DNA from: Tabrizicola_A sp044377735
GTDB lineage: Bacteria > Pseudomonadota > Alphaproteobacteria > Rhodobacterales > Rhodobacteraceae
DNA: 24,425 nucleotides
Assembly (NCBI GenBank): GCA_044377735.1
Contig: JBILYK010000052.1
Span: 1-24,425, forward strand
Reading direction: 5' to 3'
The notes beneath the pieces are model-generated. The model was not told the DNA's origin and did no database searches. It saw nothing but the letters and a program-made list of their open reading frames with translations. A program made the translations under genes and the position numbers. Of this stretch, positions 14,335-21,823 are shown in pieces. The first letter of the stretch is position 1. Every line of letters starts with the position of its first letter.

Positions 14335-15847
14335 ACTGGCGCTTCTGGCGGTTCTGGCAGGCCCCGCATGGGCCGAGGAGCCCAAGCTGCCGGTCTTTGT
14401 CGAGGAGACCGCGACAGCGGGCATCACCACGGCCTATCAGGGTGATTGGCAGTATATGGTTGGCGGCGGCGCGGCGGTGTTTGACTGCGATGGCGATGCG
14501 CGGCTGGATATGTTCATCGCGGGCGGCGAGGGGCCTGCGGGGATGTTTCGCAACCTGTCGGAGCAAGGCGGCGCTTTGCGGTTTCAGCCGGTCGATGGGC
14601 TGGGGCTGACGGCGGTGACGGGGGCCTATCCGTTGGACATCGACAGTGACGGGATCAACGATCTGGCAATCCTGAGGATTGGCGAGAACCACCTGATGCG
14701 GGGTTTGGGCGAGTGCCGGTTTGAAGCGGCCAACGCGACATGGGGTTTTGACGGGGGCGATGCGTGGTCAACCGCCTTTGCCGCGACCTGGGAGGCGGGG
14801 CAGGAGTGGCCGACGCTGGCGGTGGGCAATTATGTGGATCGGTTTGAAGAGGCCTTTCCGTGGGGGTCGTGCACCGACAACTGGCTGCACCGACCGCAGG
14901 GGGCGGGCTTTGCGCCCCCCCTGCCCCTGACCCCCAGCCATTGCGCGCTGTCGATCCTGTTTTCGGATTGGTCCGGCACGGGCGTGCGCGATCTGCGGGT
15001 GTCGAATGACCGGCAGTATTACAAGGGCGGGCAAGAGCAGCTTTGGCATATGGAGGCCAGCCCGCGCCTGTGGACCGAAGCTGAGGGTTGGCAGCGGTTG
15101 CGCATCTGGGGCATGGGCATTGCCGCCTATGATCTGAATGCCGATGGGTTCAACGAATATTACCTCACCTCGATGGCCGACAACAAATTGCAGGTGCTGG
15201 ACCCCAAGGCGGGCGGCTTGCCGCGCTATAAGGATCAGGCGTTCAAGCGTGGGGTGACGGCGCATATGCCGTTCACCGGCGATGATGCCCGCCCCTCAAC
15301 CGCGTGGCACGCGCAGTTTGAGGATGTGAACAACGACGGGCGGGCGGATTTGTATGTGGTGAAGGGCAATGTCTCGACCATGCCCGACTTTGCGGCCAAG
15401 GACCCCAACAACCTGTTCTTGCAGCGCGCCGATGGCAGTTTCCTTGAGGCGGGCGCGCAGGCCTTGAGCTTTGCCACAGGGCGCGGCGGGGCGGTGGCGG
15501 ATTTCAACAATGATGGGCTGCTGGATGTGTTGGCGGTGAACCGTTGGGAAACGGCGCAGATCTGGCGCAATGTGTCGGAAGGTTTGGGCGGGTTCGTGAC
15601 GGTGGACCCGCTGCAAAGCGGGGCCAATCGCAATGCGGTAGGGGCGTGGATTGAGCTGCGCACCGATCAGGGGTTGCAGCGCCGCGAGGTGACAGTGGGC
15701 GGCGGGCATGTGTCGGGCGTGCTGGCGCCGTGGCATTTCGGGATTGGCGCGGCCGGGGCCGCCGAGGTGCGGGTGATCTGGCCGGATGGTGTGGCGTCGG
15801 ACTGGGTTCAGGCGCAACCGGGCGAGGCTTTGGAAATTCGGCGCTAG
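14327..15847 (+). CDS. Exported FG-GAP/VCBS beta-propeller protein with UnbV (ASPIC) domain, CRTAC1-like
   Basis: The 506-residue product has a Sec signal peptide (1-16, cut after AWA) and six calcium-loop-like FG-GAP segments near residues 53-61, 104-112, 214-222, 269-277, 333-341 and 392-400 (for example DVNNDGRAD and DFNNDGLLD), consistent with a beta-propeller. Residues about 430-504 match the UnbV/ASPIC domain (GANRNAVGAW, VGGGHVSG, VIWPDG). This arrangement is that of CRTAC1-like exported proteins. Cys54, Cys130, Cys182 and Cys206 could form disulfides outside the cytoplasm. No catalytic residues are recognised; such proteins usually serve in adhesion or protein binding. The GTG at 14327 overlaps the end of the haloperoxidase gene by 8 bases, which implies coupled synthesis and a shared role. 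Confidence 0.85.
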   Translation: MRKLALLAVLAGPAWAEEPKLPVFVEETATAGITTAYQGDWQYMVGGGAAVFDCDGDARLDMFIAGGEGPAGMFRNLSEQGGALRFQPVDGLGLTAVTGAYPLDIDSDGINDLAILRIGENHLMRGLGECRFEAANATWGFDGGDAWSTAFAATWEAGQEWPTLAVGNYVDRFEEAFPWGSCTDNWLHRPQGAGFAPPLPLTPSHCALSILFSDWSGTGVRDLRVSNDRQYYKGGQEQLWHMEASPRLWTEAEGWQRLRIWGMGIAAYDLNADGFNEYYLTSMADNKLQVLDPKAGGLPRYKDQAFKRGVTAHMPFTGDDARPSTAWHAQFEDVNNDGRADLYVVKGNVSTMPDFAAKDPNNLFLQRADGSFLEAGAQALSFATGRGGAVADFNNDGLLDVLAVNRWETAQIWRNVSEGLGGFVTVDPLQSGANRNAVGAWIELRTDQGLQRREVTVGGGHVSGVLAPWHFGIGAAGAAEVRVIWPDGVASDWVQAQPGEALEIRR

Positions 15848-15858
15848 GCGGAGTGTTA

Positions 15859-15924
15859 CTCGTCGAGCACGTCGTGCACTCCTCGTGGGGTGGTCGCCGA
15901 GGAGTGCGCGGAGTGCTCGACGAG
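15859..15924. repeat. Long imperfect hairpin before the terminator
   Basis: An outer perfect 12-bp stem (15859-15870 with 15913-15924) and an inner perfect 10-bp stem (15876-15885 with 15898-15907) are joined by mostly pairable 5-base sides, leaving a 12-base loop. The whole 66-bp unit is non-coding and lies just after the UnbV gene stop codon. Confidence 0.8.
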
Positions 15925-15932
15925 GCAGAGGA

Positions 15933-15963
15933 AAAGGGCGCGGGGTGATCCCCCGCGCCCTTT
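15933..15963. terminator. Bidirectional intrinsic terminator
   Basis: A perfect 13-bp stem (AAAGGGCGCGGGG with CCCCGCGCCCTTT) and 5-base loop lie between the convergent UnbV-domain gene and katG. The A and T runs at the stem ends give short U-tracts in both directions. It would end both the xylose-haloperoxidase transcript and katG. Confidence 0.85.
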
Positions 15964-15968
15964 GTCAG

Positions 15969-18179
15969 TTAGATATCGGTGCGGCCAAGGTTCATCACCT
16001 TGTCCCAAGCGGCTGCGAAGTCAGCGACAAAGCGCCCGGCGTTGTCAGCTTGGGCATAAAGCTCGGCCAAGGCCCGCAGTTGCGAGTTGGAGCCGAACAC
16101 CATGTCCACGCGGCTGGCGGTGGCCTTCACCTTACCGGTCTTGGCATCGCGGCCGTCAAAGGACTGCGCGTCCTCGGAAGTTGGAGCCCAAACCGTGCCC
16201 ATGTCCAGAATGGCGGTGAAGAAGTCGGTCGTCAGCGCGCCAGTGCGGGCGCTGAAGAGGCCGTGCTTTGCGCCACCAGCATTGGCGCCAAGGGCGCGCA
16301 TGCCGCCGACGAGCACCGTCATTTCCGGCGCGGACAGCGTCAGAAGCTGGGCACGATCGACCAGCATTTCTTCGGCGGTCACGCGGTAGCTTTGCTTTTG
16401 CCAGTTGCGGAAGCCGTCGGCGACGGGCTCCATCGGCTCAAAGCTTTCGGCATCGGTGTGCTCGGCGCTGGCGTCCATCCGGCCGGGGGTGAAGGGCACG
16501 GTCACCGGGTGACCTGCGGCATGGGCCGCCTGTTCCACCGCTGCCGTGCCGCCCAGAACGATAAGGTCGGCCAAGGAGACTTTCTTGCCGCCCGACGCCT
16601 TGGCGTTAAAGGCGGATTGAATGGCCTCCAGCGCCTTGACCACTTTGGCCAAGCTGGACGGATCGTTGACCGCCCAATCCTTTTGCGGGGCCAGACGCAC
16701 GCGCGCCCCGTTGGAGCCGCCACGCTTGTCCGAGCCGCGATAGGTCGAGGCCGAGGCCCAAGCCGCCAACACCAGGTCCTGAGTCAACAGCCCTGCACCA
16801 AGGATTTTCGACTTCAGGGCTGCGATATCGCTGCTGTCGATCAGCGTGTGGTCGCAGGCCGGAACCGGGTCTTGCCAGATCAGGTCTTCGGCTGGAACTT
16901 CGGGGCCGAGATAGAGCGCCTTCGGACCAGAATCGCGGTGGGTCAGTTTGAACCATGCGCGGGCGAAGGCGTCGGCGAAGGCGGCCGGATCCTTGTGGAA
17001 GCGGCGCGAGATCGGCTCGTAGATCGGATCAAAGCGCAGCGAGAGGTCGGCCGTGGTCATCATCGGGCGATGCTTGATCTTGGGATCATGCGCATCAGGG
17101 ATCATGTCTTGGGGTTCAACATCCTTGGCCAGCCAGATTTGCGCGCCAGCGGGGGAATGGGTCAGCTCCCATTCATATTTGAACAGCATGTCGAAATAGC
17201 CGTTGTCCCACGTGGTCGGGTTCGGCTTCCACGCGCCTTCGATGCCGGAGGTGGTGGTATGGATGCCCTTGCCGGTGCCGAACTTGTTGATCCAGCCAAA
17301 GCCCATGGCTTCCAGGGGTGCGGCTTCCGGCTCGGGGCCGACGAGGGCGGCATCGCCTGCACCATGGGCTTTGCCAAAGGTGTGACCCCCGGCCACGAGG
17401 GCGACGGTTTCTTCATCATTCATCGCCATGCGGGCGAAAGTTTCGCGCACATCAAGGCCCGAGGCGACCGGATCGGCCACGCCATCGGGGCCTTCGGGGT
17501 TCACGTAGATCAGGCCCATCTGGACTGCTGCCAGTGGGTTGTCCAACTCACGCTCGCCCTTGTAGCGGCTGTTTTCCTTGCCCGACACCTGCAGCCATTC
17601 GGCCTCGGAGCCCCAGTAGATGTCTTCTTCGGGTGCCCAAAGATCCTCGCGGCCCGCGCCGAAGCCAAAGGTCTTGAAGCCCATGGTTTCCAAGGCGACG
17701 TTGCCTGCCAGAATGTAAAGGTCGGCCCAAGAAATGCCGTTGCCGTATTTCTGCTTGATCGGCCACAGGAGGCGGCGCGCCTTATCCAGGTTGCCGTTGT
17801 CGGGCCATGAGTTCAGCGGCGCAAAGCGCTGGGTGCCGGTTGAGGCGCCACCGCGGCCGTCAGCCGTGCGGTAGGTGCCCGCCGAGTGCCAGGCCAGACG
17901 AATCATCAAGCCGCCGTAATGGCCCCAATCTGCCGGCCACCAGTCTTGGCTGTCGGTCATCAACTGCGCAACATCCGCCTTCAGCGCGGCATAGTCGATC
18001 TTGGCGAAGGCCTGCGCATAATTGAAATCAGCGCCCAAAGGGTTCGAGGCGGGGCTGTGCTGGTGAAGGATCGCCAGATTCAACTGGTTTGGCCACCATT
18101 CTTTGTTGGTGCGCGCGCCATGGGTTGCGGCCTTTGCGCCGTGCATCACCGGGCATTTGCCTGCGTTGTTTCCGTCCAT
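15969..18179 (-). CDS. katG: Catalase-peroxidase
   Basis: The 736-residue bifunctional heme enzyme breaks down hydrogen peroxide. The distal heme pocket reads RLAWHSAGTYR with Arg94, Trp97 and His98. The Met-Tyr-Trp crosslink that gives catalase activity is available as Trp97, Tyr225 (in IYVNPEGP) and Met251. The proximal heme ligand is His266 in AGGHTFGKAHGAG. Both peroxidase-like halves are present and length is normal. The start is taken as ATG at 18179, which follows AAGGAGACCGAG; an in-frame ATG 42 bases upstream would add a non-conserved tail that contains this ribosome binding site. The gene is divergent from oxyR, whose product most likely activates it under peroxide stress. No signal peptide is seen, so it is cytoplasmic. 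Confidence 0.97.
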   Translation of the reverse strand: MDGNNAGKCPVMHGAKAATHGARTNKEWWPNQLNLAILHQHSPASNPLGADFNYAQAFAKIDYAALKADVAQLMTDSQDWWPADWGHYGGLMIRLAWHSAGTYRTADGRGGASTGTQRFAPLNSWPDNGNLDKARRLLWPIKQKYGNGISWADLYILAGNVALETMGFKTFGFGAGREDLWAPEEDIYWGSEAEWLQVSGKENSRYKGERELDNPLAAVQMGLIYVNPEGPDGVADPVASGLDVRETFARMAMNDEETVALVAGGHTFGKAHGAGDAALVGPEPEAAPLEAMGFGWINKFGTGKGIHTTTSGIEGAWKPNPTTWDNGYFDMLFKYEWELTHSPAGAQIWLAKDVEPQDMIPDAHDPKIKHRPMMTTADLSLRFDPIYEPISRRFHKDPAAFADAFARAWFKLTHRDSGPKALYLGPEVPAEDLIWQDPVPACDHTLIDSSDIAALKSKILGAGLLTQDLVLAAWASASTYRGSDKRGGSNGARVRLAPQKDWAVNDPSSLAKVVKALEAIQSAFNAKASGGKKVSLADLIVLGGTAAVEQAAHAAGHPVTVPFTPGRMDASAEHTDAESFEPMEPVADGFRNWQKQSYRVTAEEMLVDRAQLLTLSAPEMTVLVGGMRALGANAGGAKHGLFSARTGALTTDFFTAILDMGTVWAPTSEDAQSFDGRDAKTGKVKATASRVDMVFGSNSQLRALAELYAQADNAGRFVADFAAAWDKVMNLGRTDI

Positions 18180-18260
18180 CTCGGTCTCCTTTTGAAAGGT
18201 GGCAGCGGGGCGGCGCGTCATGGCAGCCCAGTCTCTGGAATGGTTCTAACAGAGTTTTTC

Positions 18261-18304
18261 AATTAGTTTAAGTTGCATTTACTGATTAACACTATAAGTT
18301 AATC
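18261..18304. promoter_or_regulatory. Candidate OxyR binding region between katG and oxyR
   Basis: The AT-rich gap holds a perfect dyad, GATTAAC-N7-GTTAATC (18284-18304), and a near-perfect one, AATTAGT-N13-ACTGATT (18261-18287, one mismatch). Their centres are about 20 bases apart, or two helical turns, which fits an OxyR tetramer touching two sites. The right dyad ends two bases before the oxyR start codon, which would also allow autoregulation. Confidence 0.5.
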
Positions 18305-18306
18305 TT

Positions 18307-19197
18307 ATGGCAAACATTACCCTCAAACAGCTTCGCTATTTCGAGGCGCTGGCGCGCACCGGCCATTTTGGCCGCGCCGCGGAGGTCTCGGCGATTTCGC
18401 AACCTGCACTGTCGATGCAGATCAAAGAGTTGGAGGCCGGGCTGGGCAGCGCGCTGTTTGATCGCGCTGCGCGGGCGGTGCGGCTGACTTCGTTCGGTGA
18501 GGAATTTGCCGCACGGGCGCGGGAGATTCTGCGGCTGGTGGATGAGTTGGAGGATACCGCGCGCATTGGACGCGACCAGATGGCGGGACGGCTGCGGCTG
18601 GGGGTGATCCCGACGGTGGCGCCTTATCTTTTGCCGCGCGTGATTGGCGAGGTGACGCGGGCCTATCCGGCGCTGGAGCTGCAGCTGCGCGAGACGATCA
18701 CGCCGAAGCTGTTGCAGGATTTGGGCGAAGGGCGGCTGGACTGCGCCATCGTGGCCTTGCCGGTGTCGGAGCCGTCTTTGGTGGAGGTGCCGCTTTTTTC
18801 GGAGGATTTCGTGCTGGTGCGGCCTTTGGCCGATGCGGGAAAACCGGTGCCGAGTGCGGAAACCCTGCGCGAGATGCGGCTTTTGCTGTTGGAGGAAGGG
18901 CATTGCTTTCGCGATCAGGCGCTGTCGTTTTGCAACCGCAAAAGCGTGCAGCCGCGCGAGTTGATGGATGGGTCATCCCTGACCACGCTGGTGCAGATGG
19001 TGGGCGCAGGCATTGGGGTGACCTTGATCCCGGATATGGCGGTGGCGGTGGAAACCCGGTTGGCCCCAGTGTCGGTGGCGGCCTTTGCCGACCCGCGCCC
19101 GTCGCGGCAGATCGGGATGGTGTGGCGGCGCACAAGCCCGCTGGCGCGGCAGTTGGTGCAGATCGCCGAGGTGGTGCGGCGCTGTGGTGGGGGGTGA
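18307..19197 (+). CDS. oxyR: Hydrogen peroxide-sensing LysR-family regulator OxyR
   Basis: The 296-residue protein has a LysR-type helix-turn-helix (about residues 1-60, LKQLRYFEALARTGHFGRAA) and a substrate-like effector domain. The redox switch is visible in EEGHCFRDQALSFC, with Cys200 and Cys209 matching Cys199 and Cys208 of E. coli OxyR, so it should form an internal disulfide with peroxide and activate katG. The ATG at 18307 starts at the usual family N-terminus. Oddly, no ribosome binding site precedes it; a TATAAG box at 18293-18298 would place transcription start at or next to the ATG, so the mRNA may be leaderless. Two GC-rich hairpin repeats follow the gene. Confidence 0.95.
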   Translation: MANITLKQLRYFEALARTGHFGRAAEVSAISQPALSMQIKELEAGLGSALFDRAARAVRLTSFGEEFAARAREILRLVDELEDTARIGRDQMAGRLRLGVIPTVAPYLLPRVIGEVTRAYPALELQLRETITPKLLQDLGEGRLDCAIVALPVSEPSLVEVPLFSEDFVLVRPLADAGKPVPSAETLREMRLLLLEEGHCFRDQALSFCNRKSVQPRELMDGSSLTTLVQMVGAGIGVTLIPDMAVAVETRLAPVSVAAFADPRPSRQIGMVWRRTSPLARQLVQIAEVVRRCGGG

Positions 19198-19211
19198 GCT
19201 GGGGTTGCGAC

Positions 19212-19258
19212 GCCCCCTCCCCCAGCCCCTCCCAACAAGGGGGAGGGGAGGTGACAGG
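19212..19258 (+). repeat. REP-like GC-rich hairpin, copy B
   Basis: It has the same layout as the copy after ychF: C-rich left part, short loop, G-rich right part, then AGGTGACAGG. The arms are CCCTCCC (19227-19233) and GGGAGGG (19241-19247). It follows the oxyR stop codon by about 15 bases and may also help end oxyR transcription. Confidence 0.7.
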
Positions 19259-19290
19259 CGACAAAACGGCGGCATGGGTGGCAGACTTTG

Positions 19291-19330
19291 TGACGCCCTC
19301 CCCCTTGTGGGGAGGGATGGGGTGGGGGCC
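19291..19330 (-). repeat. REP-like GC-rich hairpin, copy C, inverted
   Basis: A perfect 8-bp stem (19296-19303 with 19309-19316) has a CTTGT loop. Its reverse complement shares the CCCCATCCCTCCCC stretch with copy A, so it belongs to the same family in the opposite direction, about 30 bases from copy B. Two inverted copies in one gap recall paired REP elements. Confidence 0.65.
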
Positions 19331-19335
19331 GTTAG

Positions 19336-19381
19336 AGCGTATCGCGTTTGATCGGCTGAATCAGATTGAATGCGATCCGCT
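19336..19381. repeat. 46-bp inverted-repeat element overlapping the RpiR gene end
   Basis: Ten-base arms AGCGTATCGC (19336-19345) and GCGATCCGCT (19372-19381), with one mismatch, bracket a 26-base centre containing CTGAATCAG. The element overlaps the last six codons and the stop codon of the regulator gene on the minus strand. It looks like a dispersed element, but only one copy is in the window. Confidence 0.6.
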
Positions 19382-20206
19382 ATAGCCCTGCGTCCCGCGC
19401 GCGGTGCCGACGGCAACGGCCAGCGCGATGGCCATGGTCAGCGTCGCCGACAAGGACCGGAAAGCCCCGAAATCCACCTCTTGCACGGTCAAGACCGCCT
19501 GAGCGGCGCGGGCAAGGGGGCTGGTCACCTGGTCGGTCAGCGCCACCACCGGCACCCCAAGTGTGCGGGCGTCTGCGGCCAAGGCCAGCGTTTCTTCGGA
19601 ATAGGGGGCAAAGCTGATGGCCAGCACCGCATCACCGGGCCGCAGCGCGTGGCGGTGGTCCAGCTTGCCCGCCCCGTCATGCAGCATGGCCGGGACCGAC
19701 ATTTTTTCAAAGACATAGGCCAGATAGGCGGCCACCGGATAGGCCCGGCGCAGGCCGACGACATGCACCATGCCCGCGCCCGCCAAAAGCGCCACCGACT
19801 GGTCCAGCGCCACCTCGTCGACCCCCGCGATCAGACCTTCAAGCGACAGACGCCCCGCCTCGACAAACTCGGCCACCAGTTGCGCCGCCCCACCTGCCCC
19901 ACCGCGCAGGGCAGAAAGCCGTGTGGCATAATCGGGAAAGCCCGGCGCATAGGCGTCCCGAAACAGCCGCTGCATGTCGGAAAAGCCGGCAAATCCCATG
20001 ATCTGACAAAAGCGCATCACGGCCGAGGGTGGCACATCGGCCCCGGCGGCCAGATCGGCCACGGTGGAGACCGCGATGCGGTCGAGGTTCGCGGCCAGAT
20101 GGTCAGCGCATTGGCGCAGGCGTTTGGGCAGGCCGTCGGACAGGTCGGCCAGGCGGGCGCTAAAGGCGTCGACCGTTTGGGGGGCCGTCTTGGTGTCGTC
20201 GCTCAT
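19361..20206 (-). CDS. MurR/RpiR-family regulator, possibly IolR-like
   Basis: The 281-residue product has an N-terminal RpiR helix-turn-helix (about residues 10-85, with VADLAAGADVPPSAVMRFCQIMGF) and a C-terminal SIS sugar-phosphate-binding domain (about 115-250, with VGLRRAYPVAAYLAYVFEK and ISFAPYSEETL). The family senses phosphorylated sugars or related compounds. The gene is divergent from an inositol 2-dehydrogenase gene, and the gap holds GGAA-N6-TTCC, the motif reported for the RpiR-type IolR of Sinorhizobium meliloti, so control of inositol use is a reasonable inference. The start at 20206 follows AAGAGGGC; an open extension to 20272 would cover the operator. The last six residues (SGSHSI) come from an inverted-repeat element, so the natural C-terminus may have been replaced. 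Confidence 0.85.
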   Translation of the reverse strand: MSDDTKTAPQTVDAFSARLADLSDGLPKRLRQCADHLAANLDRIAVSTVADLAAGADVPPSAVMRFCQIMGFAGFSDMQRLFRDAYAPGFPDYATRLSALRGGAGGAAQLVAEFVEAGRLSLEGLIAGVDEVALDQSVALLAGAGMVHVVGLRRAYPVAAYLAYVFEKMSVPAMLHDGAGKLDHRHALRPGDAVLAISFAPYSEETLALAADARTLGVPVVALTDQVTSPLARAAQAVLTVQEVDFGAFRSLSATLTMAIALAVAVGTARGTQGYSGSHSI

Positions 20207-20249
20207 CCCGTGCCCTCTTGACGCATGGCCTTTGACGCAGGATAGCAGA

Positions 20250-20265
20250 TGGAATAAATATTCCA
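20250..20265. promoter_or_regulatory. Candidate IolR-type operator
   Basis: TGGAATA-AA-TATTCCA is a perfect palindrome with 7-bp arms midway between the divergent regulator and dehydrogenase genes. It contains GGAA-N6-TTCC, the pattern described for rhizobial IolR. An extra half-site TATTCCA lies at 20289-20295, closer to the dehydrogenase start. Confidence 0.65.
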
Positions 20266-20319
20266 AATCCAAACGCGCCTTGGGCGACTATTCCATTCCT
20301 GCAACAAAGGACAAGCAAG

Positions 20320-21321
20320 ATGACGGTTCGGTTCGGACTTTTGGGCGCAGGGCGCATCGGCAAGGTGCATGCAAAGGCTGTGACGGGAGATGCGGGTGCC
20401 AAGCTGGTGGCGGTGGCTGATGCCTTTCCCGCCGCCGCACAGGCGATTGCCAACCAATATGGTTGTGACGTGCGCACGATTGATGCGATCTGCGCATCCG
20501 CCGATATTGACGCCGTGGTGATCTGCACGCCCACCGACACCCATGCCGACCTGACCGAGCAGTTCGTCAAGGCGGGCAAGGCGGTGTTTTGCGAAAAGCC
20601 GATTGATCTGTCGCTGACCCGCGTCAAGCAATGTCTTGAGGTGGTACGCGCCCATAAAGGCACGCTGATGGTGGGGTTCAACCGCCGTTTTGACCCGCAT
20701 TTCCGTGCCGTGCGCGCCGAGATCGACAAGGGCAGCATTGGCGCGGTGGAGATGGTGGTGATCACCAGCCGCGATCCCGGCGCGCCGCCGGTGGAGTATA
20801 TCAAACGCTCGGGCGGGATTTTCCGCGACATGACGATTCATGATCTGGATATGGCGCGGTTCCTGTTGGGCGAAGAGGTGGCCGAGGTGGTTGCGACTGC
20901 GTCCGTGCTGGTGGACCCGGCGATTGGCGCGGCGGGAGATTTCGATTCCGTACAGGTGATGTTGAAAACCGCGACGGGCCGTCAGGCGATGATTTCGAAC
21001 TCGCGGCGGGCCACCTATGGCTATGACCAGCGGATCGAGGTGCATGGCGCCAAAGGCGCGGTGTCGGCGGAAAACCAGCGTCCAGTGTCGATTGAGCTGG
21101 CCACGGCGGCCGGATACACCCGCCCGCCGCTGCATGATTTCTTCATGACCCGCTATACCGAGGCTTATGCCTCGGAGATTGCCAGCTTTATCGCAGCACT
21201 TGCCGCCAAAACCCCGGCGACACCTTCGGGCGAAGATGGGCTGGTCGCGCTGGCTTTGGCCGAGGCCTGCCTGAAATCAGTGGCCGAGTGCCGCGTGGTG
21301 AAGATGGCGGAAATTCTGTAA
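20320..21321 (+). CDS. iolG: Inositol 2-dehydrogenase (Gfo/Idh/MocA family)
   Basis: The 333-residue product has an N-terminal Rossmann fold with GAGRIG (9-14) for NAD and a Gfo/Idh/MocA C-terminal domain. The catalytic Lys93 is in CEKPIDL, and Asp170 and His174 in FRDMTIHDLDMARF match the D-x3-H pair of IolG. NSRRATYGYDQRIEVHGAKG is typical of inositol dehydrogenases. It would oxidise myo-inositol to scyllo-inosose in the cytoplasm. The start at 20320 has an AAAGGA site. It is not followed by other iol genes here, so it stands as a separate unit, perhaps a second copy or one for another inositol isomer. Other sugar dehydrogenases of the family remain possible. Confidence 0.85.
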   Translation: MTVRFGLLGAGRIGKVHAKAVTGDAGAKLVAVADAFPAAAQAIANQYGCDVRTIDAICASADIDAVVICTPTDTHADLTEQFVKAGKAVFCEKPIDLSLTRVKQCLEVVRAHKGTLMVGFNRRFDPHFRAVRAEIDKGSIGAVEMVVITSRDPGAPPVEYIKRSGGIFRDMTIHDLDMARFLLGEEVAEVVATASVLVDPAIGAAGDFDSVQVMLKTATGRQAMISNSRRATYGYDQRIEVHGAKGAVSAENQRPVSIELATAAGYTRPPLHDFFMTRYTEAYASEIASFIAALAAKTPATPSGEDGLVALALAEACLKSVAECRVVKMAEIL

Positions 21322-21398
21322 CGGCAGCAGGCCCTGGGATCAAACATCTAACAAAAAAGAGGTGCGCATGTTCTTGCAAGCAGACCGCAGGGGCGTAC

Positions 21399-21801
21399 AT
21401 GGTGACCAAGTTTGATGCACAGACCCAGGACCAAACCGTCGCGCAGGCGGTGATCGACGATGGGCAGGCGGGCAATGTGATGGCCCCTGATTGCCCGTCA
21501 CGCCCGATTTTGCAGCACCTCACCAACCGCCGCGGCGCCTTGGTCATGGCGGCGTTTGCCGCCCCACTGGGTTTCCAGCCTGCGCCGCCAGATCCGGGGC
21601 AACCGTGAACGGATGCTGGCCCAAACGCTGCAAGAGTTGAAGGCTAACGGATTTGTCCTGCGCCCCGCGCATGCCGTGGTGCCGCCCCGTGCGGGTGATG
21701 CGCTGACGCCCTTGGGGACAGGGGCGGCCCAGCCTGTGGTGGCTTTGGTGACATGGGTGGCGCAAAACCTGTCCAAGGTGGTTGCCGCCCAAAGCCGCTG
21801 A
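21399..21801 (+). pseudogene. HxlR-family transcriptional regulator, frameshifted
   Basis: The first part, from ATG 21399, reads like the start of an HxlR winged-helix regulator (CPSRPILQHLTNRRGALVMAA). Family similarity then continues in the next frame from about 21580 (LRRQIRGNRERMLAQTLQELKANGFVLRP, then ALTPLG and VVALVTWVAQNL) to the stop at 21801. A one-base insertion or two-base deletion near 21570-21582 explains the break; the unshifted frame stops at 21608. HxlR regulators are about 110-140 residues, so the joined product would be full length. Key positions are also eroded, such as GNRERM where family members have G-I-S-x-R-M. A sequencing error cannot be excluded. No obvious target gene is adjacent. 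Confidence 0.75.
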
Positions 21802-21823
21802 CGGCGGCTGATCTCTGCGGCCT

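Noticed and set aside
15786..17810. 674-codon open frame on the + strand opposite katG
   Set aside because: It is antisense to a fully convincing KatG and has the composition of a high-GC shadow frame with no recognisable domain.
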